Shown: positions 8,901-17,129 of the stretch, in pieces
How the letters are laid out: each line of letters opens with the position of its first letter
Position numbering within the stretch: the first letter of the stretch is position 1
NCBI GenBank assembly: GCA_034698045.1
Contig: JAQGAU010000817.1
Span: 1-23,595, forward strand
DNA: 23,595 bases
Source: Paramacrobiotus richtersi
Lineage: Eukaryota > Tardigrada > Eutardigrada > Parachela > Macrobiotidae
Direction of reading: 5' to 3'
Notes under the pieces: generated by a model
Database searches by the model: none
Told to the model about the DNA's origin: nothing
The model's input: the letters and a program-made list of their open reading frames with translations, nothing else
Translations under genes and position numbers: made by a program

Positions 8901-10028
8901 GTATAATCTGCCGTAGTGTGTACTGATCATGATGTGGTGCTAATTCTGCCGCCGTCTTTGTTGTTGGTTTAGGACATGTGTCGATTGGAAATGATACAGT
9001 ACTGGACCAGAGCAGCAATGCGCTTCCGACAAGCGCCATTGAAGGAGCGATTTTCGTGCCGTCGCCGCAGTCAACCGGTTCAGCCAATGGTACATCATAA
9101 AGCGCGTCTAGCATAGCGCCATTAATTAAATCGGTTTTCTCCAGATGATAACAACAGCGACAGTCAACCCACGGATTCAAGCGTAGCGGTTGAAACAGTT
9201 CCGGAAAATCGCATTGCCGAAACGGATAATAGCAAGGTGGGCTCTTATGATAATAATTACAACAGTTCGTTCATAATTACGCCCGACTGAAGTTTGCAAT
9301 ACCATTTAGCCAAAAAGTCCCTGTTTGAGGCTGGATATTTAAAGAAAAATTTCCGTGAAAAAATTCTACTTTAGTTTACAAATTAATATGCGAAAAAGTA
9401 AACTTTAACATTACGACAACGTTTTTGTCAAGTACCCATTACCAATGTTAAACAATTATGCGAGTTCAGAGAAGTAATAAAATTACTAACTCTCACGTCG
9501 TAATGAATTCGTGAGTAAGTTCTGATCATCTGTTGCCATTGCGCTTCATTTTGAACATTCCGGAGTGAGTTGTATAAAGTACTGCAATACTCTTACTTAC
9601 TATGGCTAAATGTGTCCAAAAGCGTCACATGGTGAGACAGATACTCGCATTCTTGCTTTCTTGTATAGCATTTTTATCTTATTCTAGTATTATCATATTC
9701 AGCCTATCTGAATATAATCTAAAAATTAAAAAATGCTACGGAAATTATGCAGGCTTCGTTCATTCCGTGTAACATCTGGTAAAACATTTGGTATTACATG
9801 CAGGATGCAAAATGTACGAAATGCGCAAGTTCATCCTCCGTGGGAAACATCCGTATTTTCTGTTGGTTGGAAGGCTGCCCAAACGTTTACTGCGAAACTT
9901 GTGCAGGCCCGAGTGCAAAACCTAAGAAAGGATACCTGAAAAAAATCTGGAAGTGCGATAATTGTTCATCGCAAGGACCAAGCCGACAAGCGCCCAAACG
10001 CCTTGCTTCTGGTAAAGAGAAGAACTAA
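5642..10028 (+). CDS. Spliced gene for a protein with a C-terminal eight-cysteine PHD (ADD-like) finger
   Basis: Exons 7384-7671, 8266-8545, 8609-8731, 8973-9089, 9145-9236 and 9804-10028 join in phase (0-0, 1-1, 1-1, 1-1, 0-0) and give 374 codons to a TAA at 10026-10028. Exon 5642-5921 probably supplies the N-terminus, but its phase-1 donor needs a further exon before 7384. In order the protein has a helical, charged N-terminal part, a basic proline-rich segment (SPSKRKPVIKLKPPG), a polar Ser/Thr/Asn-rich linker, then the zinc finger and a basic tail. PHD and ADD fingers usually read histone H3 tails, so a nuclear chromatin role is inferred. No methyltransferase, helicase or other enzyme domain is seen. 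I do not recognise the family. Intron 7672-8265 contains a fold-back MITE. Confidence 0.7.
6209..6268 (+). other. Possible small exon inside the gap between exons
   Basis: The acceptor ACCGCTCTCACAG is followed by a frame that would continue in phase 1 from the 5921 donor: GDQTRSVPSNRLRDLTTQLA, then TAA at 6268-6270. The composition is protein-like, but I see no good donor before the stop. It is therefore an alternative last exon, an exon with a weak donor, or chance. Confidence 0.25.
6680..7380. other. Intron-like sequence without a clear gene
   Basis: A frame at 6744-7019 (+) has no splice support. Within it, GGGCGCAGGGATTCAGGGAGA...CTGTCCTCA at about 6785-6815 resembles GGGGCAGGGACAGGCTGTCCTCA at about 6885-6908, a small diverged direct repeat. 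The rest is AT-rich. Confidence 0.4.
7384..7671 (+). CDS. Finger gene, exon with basic proline-rich segment
   Basis: The acceptor is GACCTGCTTGCAG and the donor GCA|GTAGGT, both phase 0, giving 96 codons. The first third is a charged helix (ESKLDRSSLRESVIKDMVRC); next comes NQPKKNTVPVAPPSPSKRKP, a basic proline-rich stretch that could be a nuclear-localisation or docking site; then a segment ending SNGRIFYSRYGHAPIKFA. The splice into 8266 keeps the frame open. Confidence 0.68.
7769..8158. mobile_element. Fold-back MITE, copy A (inside an intron)
   Basis: The whole 390-bp segment is an imperfect palindrome: two arms of about 187 bp with a ~14-bp centre. It starts GTTTCTCTCGTAGACTTCTATG and ends CATAGAAGTCTACGAGAGAAAC. 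The same TCGTAGACTTCT motif recurs inverted at the centre (7947-7982), so it occurs four times in all. Weaker inverted similarity (TGGATGCA) extends 10-20 bp outside each end. Copy B lies at 17785-18195. No transposase frame is present. It sits between the exons ending at 7671 and starting at 8266, so the primary transcript could form a long hairpin. Confidence 0.88.
8266..8545 (+). CDS. Finger gene, central exon
   Basis: The acceptor ATAACCGTTTTACAG leads directly into ATGCAAGAATATGTG in phase 0; the donor is GAAG|GTATGA in phase 1. The 93 complete codons contain DKMRAKAVNVEWVDLFEGLA and VVEKSKQTRFGHMNVRC. No motif is recognised. Because the exon begins with ATG, it could also be the first coding exon of a shorter transcript. 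Confidence 0.65.
8609..8731 (+). CDS. Finger gene, linker exon 1
   Basis: The acceptor is TGCTGGGGCGCAG and the donor AAAG|GTACTT, both phase 1, 123 nt. It joins after THE as D-NKERTTETVNQ and ends PANGDNAPK. The composition (Thr, Asn, Ala, Pro) suggests a disordered linker. The intron before it is only 63 bp. Confidence 0.66.
8973..9089 (+). CDS. Finger gene, linker exon 2
   Basis: The acceptor is TTGTTGTTGGTTTAG and the donor AATG|GTACAT, both phase 1, 117 nt. It encodes a polar segment with GNDTVLDQSSNALPTS and ends PSPQSTGSAN. Like the exon before it, it is symmetrical (phase 1-1), so it could be skipped without breaking the frame. Confidence 0.66.
9145..9236 (+). CDS. Finger gene, linker exon 3
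   Basis: The acceptor TCGGTTTTCTCCAG is phase 1 and the donor AGCAAG|GTGGGC phase 0, 92 nt, after a 55-bp intron. It encodes an acidic, Ser/Asp/Asn-rich stretch (DDNNSDSQPTDSS) that ends RIAETDNSK. The donor is weaker than the others. Confidence 0.62.
9237..9803. other. Intron, no other feature seen
   Basis: This is the 567-bp AT-rich intron before the finger exon. I see no MITE, tandem repeat or alternative exon with two good splice sites. Confidence 0.5.
9804..10028 (+). CDS. Finger gene, last exon: eight-cysteine PHD/ADD-like zinc finger
   Basis: After the acceptor GGTATTACATGCAG the exon encodes 74 residues and a TAA. Cysteines fall at exon residues 4, 7, 20, 25, 30, 33, 51 and 54, with Trp at 49 two residues before Cys51. 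C-x2-C, C-x4-C, C-x2-C, then W-x-C-x2-C is a PHD-type layout, but the usual histidine is replaced by cysteine (residue 30). The run C-x4-C-x4-C-x2-C, followed by a GP, is the spacing I recall for the ADD finger of DNMT3 proteins. ADD fingers read unmodified H3K4; that role here is inference. The second, GATA-like half of an ADD domain is not seen. The tail is basic (SRQAPKRLASGKEKN). Confidence 0.78.
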   Translation, partial: DAKCTKCASSSSVGNIRIFCWLEGCPNVYCETCAGPSAKPKKGYLKKIWKCDNCSSQGPSRQAPKRLASGKEKN

Positions 10029-10349
10029 AAAAAGCCAAAGTTGACTGCCGATTCTTCATCCTGAATCGTTCCGGCATGGAGTTTCGTCACCCTTTGTTTC
10101 ACCATTGCTTTTTTTGTATTACTGGCGTAGATAGATAGGAACCATCTCACGTGGATTAGTGCCTATATTTGGATTAGCATCTTTATAAATTTACAATTGT
10201 TAGTTCAATGCATGCAGTAATACACATCTAATTGGGTTTTTTTCACAAAAACATACCCTGTATGAATGAGCAAACCTGTACATGAAGGAATCACATCAGG
10301 TTTCTCTGACTTGCAGTAGTAAAAAATTAGTACGTATCCTAACATGACG

Positions 10350-11920
10350 TAGCATAGCGCTGTAGCAGCCATCAGAGAGAAAGCAATGTATAACCAACCA
10401 TTTTCGTAGCAGTGTAGCAAATGTATCGCAATGTGGCGTAGCTCAGCAGCGTAGCATGCAACAGAACAATGCATAACCAATTATCCCCAGTGCAGCGTAT
10501 CCCACGTATCGTGATACAACGTAGCGTAGCACTGTAGCAGCCACCATTAAAAAGCAAAGCGTTTACCAGCATTTCAATTGCACTGTAGCTCTAGTATCGT
10601 AATCTGACATAGCGTAGCACTTTAGCAGTCTGGAAAAACAATGAAAAACAATGTATAAGCAAACATTTCCATAGCAGGGTAGCACCGGTATCGCAGTCTA
10701 CCGTAGCGTAGCACTGTAGCGCCAGGCCCGGAAAAAGATAAATATGTAACAACGAGTCACGGTAGCTGTCATTGCAGTCCACACCGTAGCGTACGACTAT
10801 AGCAGCAGGCCCGGAAAAAGATAGAAATGTAACAAGGAATCACGGTAGCTGTCATAGCAGTGTATACCGTAGCGTAGCACAGTAGCGCCAGGTCCAGAAA
10901 AGGATGGATATGTTACAATGAATCAAGGTAGCTGTCATAGCAGTGTATACCGTAGCGTAGCACTGTAGCGCCAGGCCCAGAAAAAAAAGGATATGTAACA
11001 AAGAATCACAGTAGCTGTTATAGCAGTGTATACCGTAGCGGAGCACTGTAGCGGCAGGTCCGGAGAAAGATGGATATGTTACAATAAATCACGGTAGCTG
11101 TCATAGCAGTGTATACCGTAGCGTAGCACTGTAGCGCCAGGCCCAGAAAAAGATGGATATGCAACAAAGAATCACAGTAGCTGTTATAGCAGTGTATACC
11201 GTAGCGGAGCACTGTAGCGGCAGGTCCGGAGAAAGATGGATATGTTACAATAAATCACGGTAGCTGTCATAGCAGTGTATACCGTAGCGTAGCACTGTAG
11301 CGGCAGGTCCGGAAAAAGATGGATATGTAACAAGGAATAGATGGATCACGGTAGCTGTCATAGCAATGTATACCGTAGCGTAGCACTGTAGCGCCAGCTC
11401 CGGAAAAAGATGGATAGGTAACAATGAATCACGGTAGCTGTCATAGCAGTGTATACCGTAGCGTAGCACTGTAGCGCCACGTCCGGAGCAAGATGGATAT
11501 GTAACAATAAATCACGGCAGCTGTCATAGCAGTGTATACCGTAGCGTAGCACTGTCGCGGCAGGGTCGAAAAATGAAAAAAGGTAAAGGTGTACTATAAA
11601 ATCACGGTAGCAATCACAGCAGACAGCAGTGTATACCGTAGCGTAGCACTGTGGCGACATTGTCAAAAAATGCACGGAATTATATAGATATAGAAAACTG
11701 GAATCTCGGAAGCAGTCATAGAAGTGTATACCAGCATAGCGCCGTAGCGGCAGGTATACTGTTGCCGCATTTATGCATGTTCCTGCACTAGCACGATATA
11801 CTGAAGAGTAGCGGTGTAGCAGTCAAGTTTGTAACTGAACGTGCGTATATTTAAATTAGATGAATACAATTGTAGGAGTGGTAGCACAATATGCTGTAGC
11901 GTAGGGGTCTAGCATACCCC
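10350..11920. repeat. GTAGC-rich satellite array, ~83-bp unit
   Basis: The motif GTATACCGTAGCG recurs at about 10862, 10945, 11028, 11111, 11194, 11277, 11368, 11451, 11534 and 11631, a period of 82-84 bp with two longer steps. Each unit reads GGTAGCTGTCATAGCA, GTGTATACCGTAGCG, TAGCACTGTAGCGCCAGG, then a purine-rich GGAAAAAGATGGATATG part. Diverged units extend left to about 10350 and right to about 11920. Frames on the - strand across the array reflect the repeat and are not genes. The array abuts the Foldback-like element. Confidence 0.95.
11003..11334. repeat. Recent 166-bp dimer inside the satellite
   Basis: The segment starting GAATCACAGTAGCTGTTATAG at 11003 is repeated at 11169 with no difference I can see for about 130 bases, covering one 'ggagcac' unit and most of one 'gtagcac' unit. 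Neighbouring single units differ more. This is a higher-order repeat from a recent unequal exchange or replication slippage. Confidence 0.85.
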
Positions 11921-11943
11921 TAGCAGGGTAGTACTAATTCATG

Positions 11944-12071
11944 GGCATGGACGGATGCTGGATGGATGCTGGATGGATGCCGGATGGACGCCGGATGGAT
12001 GGATACTGGATGGACGGATTCTGGATGGATGCCGGATGGACGGATACGTGATGGACACCGGACGGATGCTG
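11944..12071. repeat. GGATG minisatellite, left arm
   Basis: Tandem GGATGGATGCC, GGATGGACGCC and GGATGGACGGATTC variants, roughly 8-12 bp each, run from about 11944 to 12071. The mirror tract is at 13750-13870 with nearly the same order of variants, so the arms have been kept alike or duplicated recently. Confidence 0.9.
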
Positions 12072-12215
12072 GGAGAACAAAGATCAGAACCTGAAAGTCA
12101 GCAGGGACGTGCATTCGCTGGTAAACTTGGAATTTTTATTTCTTGTTTCTACAGTACACTTGATGCGTGGTCGGCCGTGTGAGTGCAGATTCCCAAGTTT
12201 AGGAAATATCCGGGT

Positions 12216-13020
12216 GGCGCGTCTAAAATTTCCCTGGTATTTTGTTTGAAATCTTCTGTTTTAGAAACAATTTATTCTTTCCAAATTATTCGGGCCAAGC
12301 TCGAGAAGAGCCCTGCATATTCCTCCCGTTGCTAGTATGACACTCAAGCTGACATTTCCCCATCGATCTATATAATACATTAAGAAAAAAGAGTTTGTTG
12401 AGTTACTCCGACTGAACTACTCATCCTGCCCGCAAGAGCCATATATCATTCGAAAGCTCGTCATCACGGTTTTCATCATCAAAAGTCAACACCGGCAATC
12501 ACGCGGCCATTCAGGAATCGCGCAATTTTACGTGGGGTCCTCTAGTGATCCAAAAATCTAAAACAGGAATCGCTTATGCCGCGTACCGGCTAGTTTAAAC
12601 TCGCTCTTTAGCGCTCGTTAATCAGACTTTAGAGCGTCGAATTGTAATAACATGCAAGAAAAACTATCACCGATAGGAGGTCCCGATTCCCCTCGGTCCT
12701 TTTCCAATTCAGTTTTTGTTCAATTTATGAAACTTTATTGGAAATAAATTCCAAGAAATTGTTAACGATTTGGCGCTGGTTGCGCCAATAATGCATGCAC
12801 GAATACAAATGAGCTACATGTTTCCCGAAGCCGAAAGGGATTGAACTGGTGTTATATTTGCATTTAAATATTTGTAAATATTTAAATATTTGTATTTATG
12901 GTATCTAAAATCGGCTCATTCAGATCTGTCTTGCGTCTAGAACCGGTGCGACGGACACTTGCATTAAGGTTTGCACAGGAACGGCAAGTCACCTGGCACT
13001 GGTTCTGACAGATAGACTTT
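12216..13020. other. Left part of the Foldback-like interior, no gene seen
   Basis: No long open frame or splice pair is visible. Around 12858-12898 there is an AT-rich repeat (AAATATTTGTAAATATTTAAA, self-complementary in part). Confidence 0.5.
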
Positions 13021-13025
13021 TTTAG

Positions 13026-13660
13026 GTACAACAGAAATTAAAGGGAAAGGTAGTGTAGGAAGTTCTCTTTCTGATGATATGACACTGGTAATTCTGTGCC
13101 GACTAACGGTCGAGTTCTGGACGAAAGACTGAGAAAGAAAATTCTAAAAAGCTGTCCCGGGCCATCGTCTTTTACGATAGTGTACGGGAAAAATCTTAAC
13201 AGACGAGTACCAGGAAATTTCATCGGCCCGATTGCACATATTCCAAACTGAGATCGTTAGGCTTTCGAAAACCTCGTAAACGTTAGAAATCGGCTCATTG
13301 GTTAAAGAACTGCAACTTTCAGCGTGGAGAAATTACAAGCGCGCCGCCTGGTAAGCAAGCAGTTCAAGCAAGCCAGCTTGTTTTCAGTCTGCTCCATTGA
13401 CACATTATTTAAAGATTCAGATCAGGAAACTGTGGAACGCATCGTAATGCGCGATAAATTTTTTTTAGTGGTTTGTGTCTTCAAAAAAAGAGGCACAGAT
13501 AAGATTTATTCAGACGCGTCCTGTGCCTTTCACAGTTACCTCATATGAAGCTTCAAACAATGTGTCAGTGAAGCCCGATTGGGAAGTCGGAAACAGCGCT
13601 CGTTTAACAAGTACTCATAATTTAACGTGTCCTCTTACGAGTACTCGCATATTTTCTAAA
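13026..13660 (+). pseudogene. Coding-like remnants inside the Foldback-like element
   Basis: Three coding-like blocks sit in order on the + strand. Block 1 follows the acceptor GACTTTTTTTAG and reads GSVGSSLSDDMTL to a TGA at 13130; an overlapping frame carries on as GRVLDERLRKKILKSCPG up to 13251, which suggests a frameshift or missed intron. Block 2 (13323-13470) follows GCAACTTTCAG and contains KLQARRLVSKQFKQASLFS and DSDQETVERIVMRD. Block 3 (13514-13660) follows AGATTTATTCAG and contains TRPVPFTVTSYEASNNVSV. Joining 2 and 3 in phase 0 would need a 43-bp intron. No domain is recognised. It may be a captured or original gene of the element, now decayed. Confidence 0.33.
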
Positions 13661-14068
13661 CTTGGGTGTCTGCACTCACGCGGGCTGACCACGCATCAAG
13701 TGCGTTGTAGAAACAAGAGATAAAAATTCCAAGTTTCACAGCGTATTCTTCCAGCATCCGTCCGGTGTCCGTCAGGTATCCGTCCATCCGGCATCCATCC
13801 AGAATCCGTCCATCCAGTATCCATCCATCCGGCGTCCATCCGGCATCCATCCAGCATCCGTCCATGTCCATGTAGTTGTACTACCACTCTAGCAGGTACG
13901 TCTTAAGGCACTGCTACCATAGTTTTCCATATGGTAGAAATCATGCCACTCCTGTAGATTGCAAAGGTGAACTTGAAAATTTATTATGATGAGCTGTAAA
14001 TTTTCTCTTCGACCTCGTTCACCTTTTGCAAAAAACTTTATCGACATCTTGGATCTAATCACGTTTAG

Positions 14069-14286
14069 TTTGTGCATGCGTTTCGCACCAACAATGCAGC
14101 AGACCTGCCACGCAGAGCAGTGCCGACGGGAAGAGAACTGGCCAATTTTTGCAATAACGATGCAGAATCCGCTGCAGTCGAAAATGCAGCCAGGTAAAAT
14201 GTAAGCGACACCGATCAGTGTATCACGTATAAACGTTGCCTGGTAACGAATACCGTTTCTTCCCCAGTTTAGCAAGAATGCTGTAG
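14069..14286 (+). CDS. Candidate terminal two-exon gene fragment, product unknown
   Basis: Exon 14069-14193 follows CTAATCACGTTTAG and ends CCAG|GTAAAA in phase 2. It encodes 41 residues including RAVPTGRELANFCNNDAESA. A 74-bp intron leads to the strong acceptor CCGTTTCTTCCCCAG at 14267; in phase 2 the frame then gives LARML and TAG at 14284-14286. The alternative phase-0 frame after the same acceptor stays open to about 14377 (NAVGTSNAQIITEQAIERN) but does not match the donor phase. The - strand is also open across 13889-14275, so strand is not certain. No family is recognised. Confidence 0.33.
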
Positions 14287-14589
14287 GAACCTCGAATGCT
14301 CAAATCATAACTGAACAAGCTATCGAACGAAACCATATCAGCACACATTTACATTTGGATCGCCGCAGTATTTGTTAACAATAACCAGCACTCCAGCACA
14401 TCAACCAACACACCAGCACATCAAATAATCATAATGCTGCCTTCACCGACCTGTGGTCACAAAAGTTACCAAAGAAAATAATTTTTTTACTCAGATTTTT
14501 GAATAAGTTAATGCTGGTTTTAGTACTTCTTCAGGTATCTAGCGGGGTGGTTGAGTAAGTCTATAGTAATTTTATTATTTCTGCAACTC

Positions 14590-14672
14590 GTTTTACCCAA
14601 TGTGCAATACGTGCTTCCTTCGCTTCGGTCATTCAGTGCCGCAACCAGCGAGTGCACTTTCCTAGTTTCGTC
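14590..14672. repeat. Dispersed module D, copy 1
   Basis: TTTTACCC, CTTCGCTTCGGT, then AGTGCCGCAACCAGCGAGTGCA match a diverged copy at about 14880-14940 (TTTTCGCTTCGATCTCCTTAG, then CGAGTGCAC) and a closer one at 20062-20121 (AGTGCCGCAAACAGCGAGTGCA). Confidence 0.65.
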
Positions 14673-14756
14673 GAGTAGTGCATCTTCTCTTTGTCGACCG
14701 AAGCGAAACGGGGTCCTCTATACTCAGCCAAAATTCATTCCGTGTTGTGTATTTTT

Positions 14757-14773
14757 CGGTCGGTCGGTCGGTC
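14757..14773. repeat. (CGGT)4 microsatellite
   Basis: Four perfect CGGT units lie just before TCACGAAATAAAATG. Confidence 0.9.
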
Positions 14774-14799
14774 ACGAAATAAAATGAAATTAAGTCATA

Positions 14800-14880
14800 T
14801 TATTAAATAATATTGGTAATTAATATTCGTAAACCTAAAGAATGTTAAATAACGTTGAACAATATTAAGCAATATGAAAT
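14800..14880. other. AT-rich stretch
   Basis: Runs such as ATTATTAAATAATATTGGTAA and repeated AATATT/AATATTAAGCAATAT give partial self-complementarity. It separates two copies of module D. Confidence 0.6.
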
Positions 14881-14984
14881 GACTTCCCGGCTTTTCGCTT
14901 CGATCTCCTTAGTGCAGCCTTCGACGAGTGCACTTATCAAACGAGCGCAGCGAGCGTTTTGTAAGGTCAAGAAATTAAAGTTCC

Positions 14985-15700
14985 CGACAGGTAGTACCCT
15001 GTTCTTGGGTTCTCGGGTTCTTGAGCTCTCGGGTACTCCGTATGGTATGAAGTGCTGAAACTTCAGCTCGAGACAGGTAGTACCCGGTTCTTGGGTTCTC
15101 GCGCGCTTGGGTTCTCGAGTACTCCGTATGCTATGGGGTGCTGAAACTTCGGCTCCCGACAGGTAGTACCCAGGTTTTTGTGCTTTCGGGCACTCCGTTT
15201 GCTATGGGGTGCTGAAACTTCGGCTCCCGACAGGTAGTACCCGGTTCTTGGGTTCTCGGGCTCTTGAATTCTTTAGTACTCCGTATGCAATCGGCTGCTG
15301 AAACTTAGGCTCCCGACAGGTAGTACTCAGTTCTTGGGTTCTTGACTTCTCGGGTTCTTAAGTTCTCGGGTACTCCGTATGCGACGGGGTGCTGAAACTT
15401 CGGCTTTCGACAGCTAGTACCCAGTTCTTGGGTTCTCGGGTCCTTGGGTTCTCGGGTACTCCGTATGCTATGGGGTGCTGGATCTTCGGCTCCCGACAGG
15501 TAGTACCCGGTTCTTGGGTTCTTGGGTACTCCGTATGCTATGGGGTGCTGAAACTTTGGCTTTCTTAAGTGCTTGAGTACTTAGGTTTTCGAGTTCATGA
15601 GATTTTGAGTAATTGAGTTCTTGGGTACATAATTTTTTGAGTACTGAAGTTCCCGAGATTTTGAGTACTGAAGTACTCCGTATGCATGGGGTTCCCGAAC
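14985..15700. repeat. Satellite array with ~10-bp inner repeats
   Basis: About eight units each contain CGACAGGTAGTACCC, then GTTCTTGGGTTCTCGGG repeated a variable number of times, then TACTCCGTATGCTATGGGGTGCTGAAACTTCGG. The TACTCCGTATG block falls at about 15035, 15120, 15190 (variant), 15277, 15371, 15457, 15528 and 15674. Spacing varies from about 70 to 97 bp because the ~10-bp GGGTTCTCGG/GGGTTCTTGG motif expands and contracts. The right end (15560-15700) is degraded. Confidence 0.93.
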
Positions 15701-15769
15701 TTCGGCGTTACGCGGAGTACATGGGTAATGGAGCTCGTGAATTTTTTAGCGTCCAAATGCTAAACCGTT

Positions 15770-16500
15770 TTACCTTATGCAGAATGTTTCCGTCTTTTAT
15801 TTTTTTTTATCTTGTTCGTAAATCTGCATTGGGGTTACTTTCATTAATTTGTATCCTTTGTCGTTATTACAGAGAGGAATGAATTGGTAAACAGGGTTTA
15901 TCATAAAGTTGTTTGTCTTTTTTATATTAATTTTTTTGATTTCTAAATGGTTTTCTTCTTCTTGTTGCCTCTTATATTTCTGAGTATCCACTGAGGCAGC
16001 TAAGTTGAACGTATTCAAGCAATATTTAATTTAATTTTTAAGCTGTAGCGGGATCTCTTCCTTTGCTGATGGTTTCAGTTTTTTTAGTATCCTATTTTGT
16101 TTAATAGATCTTTAATTTTTTTGAAGCTTTTGTCTTTGAGTGGCTGGTCTTGGAACTTTTGTTTGTTTCATACAGTTCGACATGTCCAAGTCAGAAGGTC
16201 CAAGTCTGTAATTATTTTTTCCTCTGTTAGACGCATAAAAGTTACAGCATTTTTTTATGGATTAGCTTAGATGATGGATTAGATCGAGACCGGTTTTAAT
16301 GATTTCGTTAAGACGTTTGTCTTTCTCTCCTATGTTTCAATGTTAATTTCTCTTATGAACGATCTTCAGTCGACAAATTTTGTTGAACCGAGGGTCTTTT
16401 AATTATTTTTTTGTTATATGGTTTTCTTTGTTAGTGATTACTACTGAGCAATTTTTTTACTTTTATTAGAAGAGTTACTAGTTTTGCGCTCATAATTATT
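15770..16500. other. T-rich, strand-asymmetric DNA without a gene
   Basis: The + strand has many T runs (TTTATTTTTTTTTATC near 15797, others near 15930, 16090, 16240, 16400, 16510) and few A runs. No frame has convincing coding composition. I see no tandem repeat. Confidence 0.6.
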
Positions 16501-16802
16501 ATCAGATTTTGAGCTTTTTTTTGTCCGTCGCTAGGCGAACTTGATTCTGATGAAACAAATGCCAAGTGTTTCAGTTTTGACAGATTACAAGGTGCAAAAG
16601 CGTAGAGTTGCGAGGACTGGTTGTTGGTAACACTGATTTTCGCCCATTTGAACTGTACAGTAGACCGTGAATGACTGCGAATATTCCTGTACCCCCATGG
16701 TACAAGCAAGCTGCCGATGAGCCGTTGCTGTTGCTTAACATCGATACACTACAGTAAGTTTAGATGCCATTCAGTGCAATGGCCGCGGTGTCTTCTCGCA
16801 CG

Positions 16803-17120
16803 TTAACAAGAGAACGTCATAAAAGAGTATTTGAACTCAATGTACAGCGGATCCTTGACTGATAACTTCGAACGTCCATGGGAAATAACGAAAATAAGGT
16901 TGGTGACTTTCTCATACTCTTTGATAGCATGCAAAACATCTTCGTAAGTGCAAACTGATCTCCTTCTTCGGGCATATTTTCGCAGTGACCCAAAGCAAAA
17001 GAAAGTACATGAGAGCTCTAAATGAGGTGCAAAAGCGTATATGAACTGGTTTAACCGCACGGATATAATTATGTTGTAATACGATATTCCGTGGTATTGT
17101 TGCGTGGTGACTAAGATCAT
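16803..17120 (-). other. Weak coding-like frame, product unknown
   Basis: The - strand frame is open for 105 codons. Only its C-terminal half looks protein-like (CTYEDVLHAIKEYEKVTNLI, then SKLSVKDPLYIEFKYS). An AG after GAAGGAGATC could serve as acceptor in front of that half. A similar tract (YAFAP..L) occurs in the frame at 16431-16709, about 434 bp away, so the two may be diverged duplicates. No motif is known to me. Confidence 0.2.
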
Positions 17121-17129
17121 GCAAACTAG

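Larger units (their letters stand above)
11920..13892. mobile_element. Foldback-like element with minisatellite-bearing inverted arms
   Basis: The left arm (11920-12209) and the reverse complement of the right arm (13649-13892) align from CTAG and GTAGTAC through a GGATG minisatellite, GGACACCGGACGGATGCTGG, AAACTTGGAATTTTTAT, CTTGTTTCTACA, ACTTGATGCGTGGTC and GTGAGTGCAGA to CCCAAGTTTAG. The left arm has about 33 extra bases near 12080-12120. The centre is about 1.44 kb. Arms containing short tandem repeats are the hallmark of Drosophila FB elements. I see no clear target duplication; the short AT-poor ends make this hard to judge. Confidence 0.85.

Noticed and set aside
8863-9180. 105-codon frame on the - strand
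   Set aside because: It lies antisense to the spliced exons 8973-9089 and 9145-9236, whose + strand reading is supported by splice sites and phase.
10372-11675. Several open frames on the - strand with repeated 'RYGIHCY' and 'LALQCYATV' peptides
   Set aside because: They are translations of the 83-bp satellite. The pattern follows the DNA period and there is no splice or start context.
11920-12182. Gly/Asp/Trp-rich frame (WMDAGWTPDGWILDG) and its mirror at 13656-13871
   Set aside because: Direct translation of the GGATG minisatellite in both inverted arms, not a protein.
13889-14275. 128-codon frame on the - strand
   Set aside because: Long, but its hydrophobic, Cys-rich composition is unlike a conserved protein. 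The + strand has a donor and a strong acceptor in the same place. I lean to the + strand without certainty.
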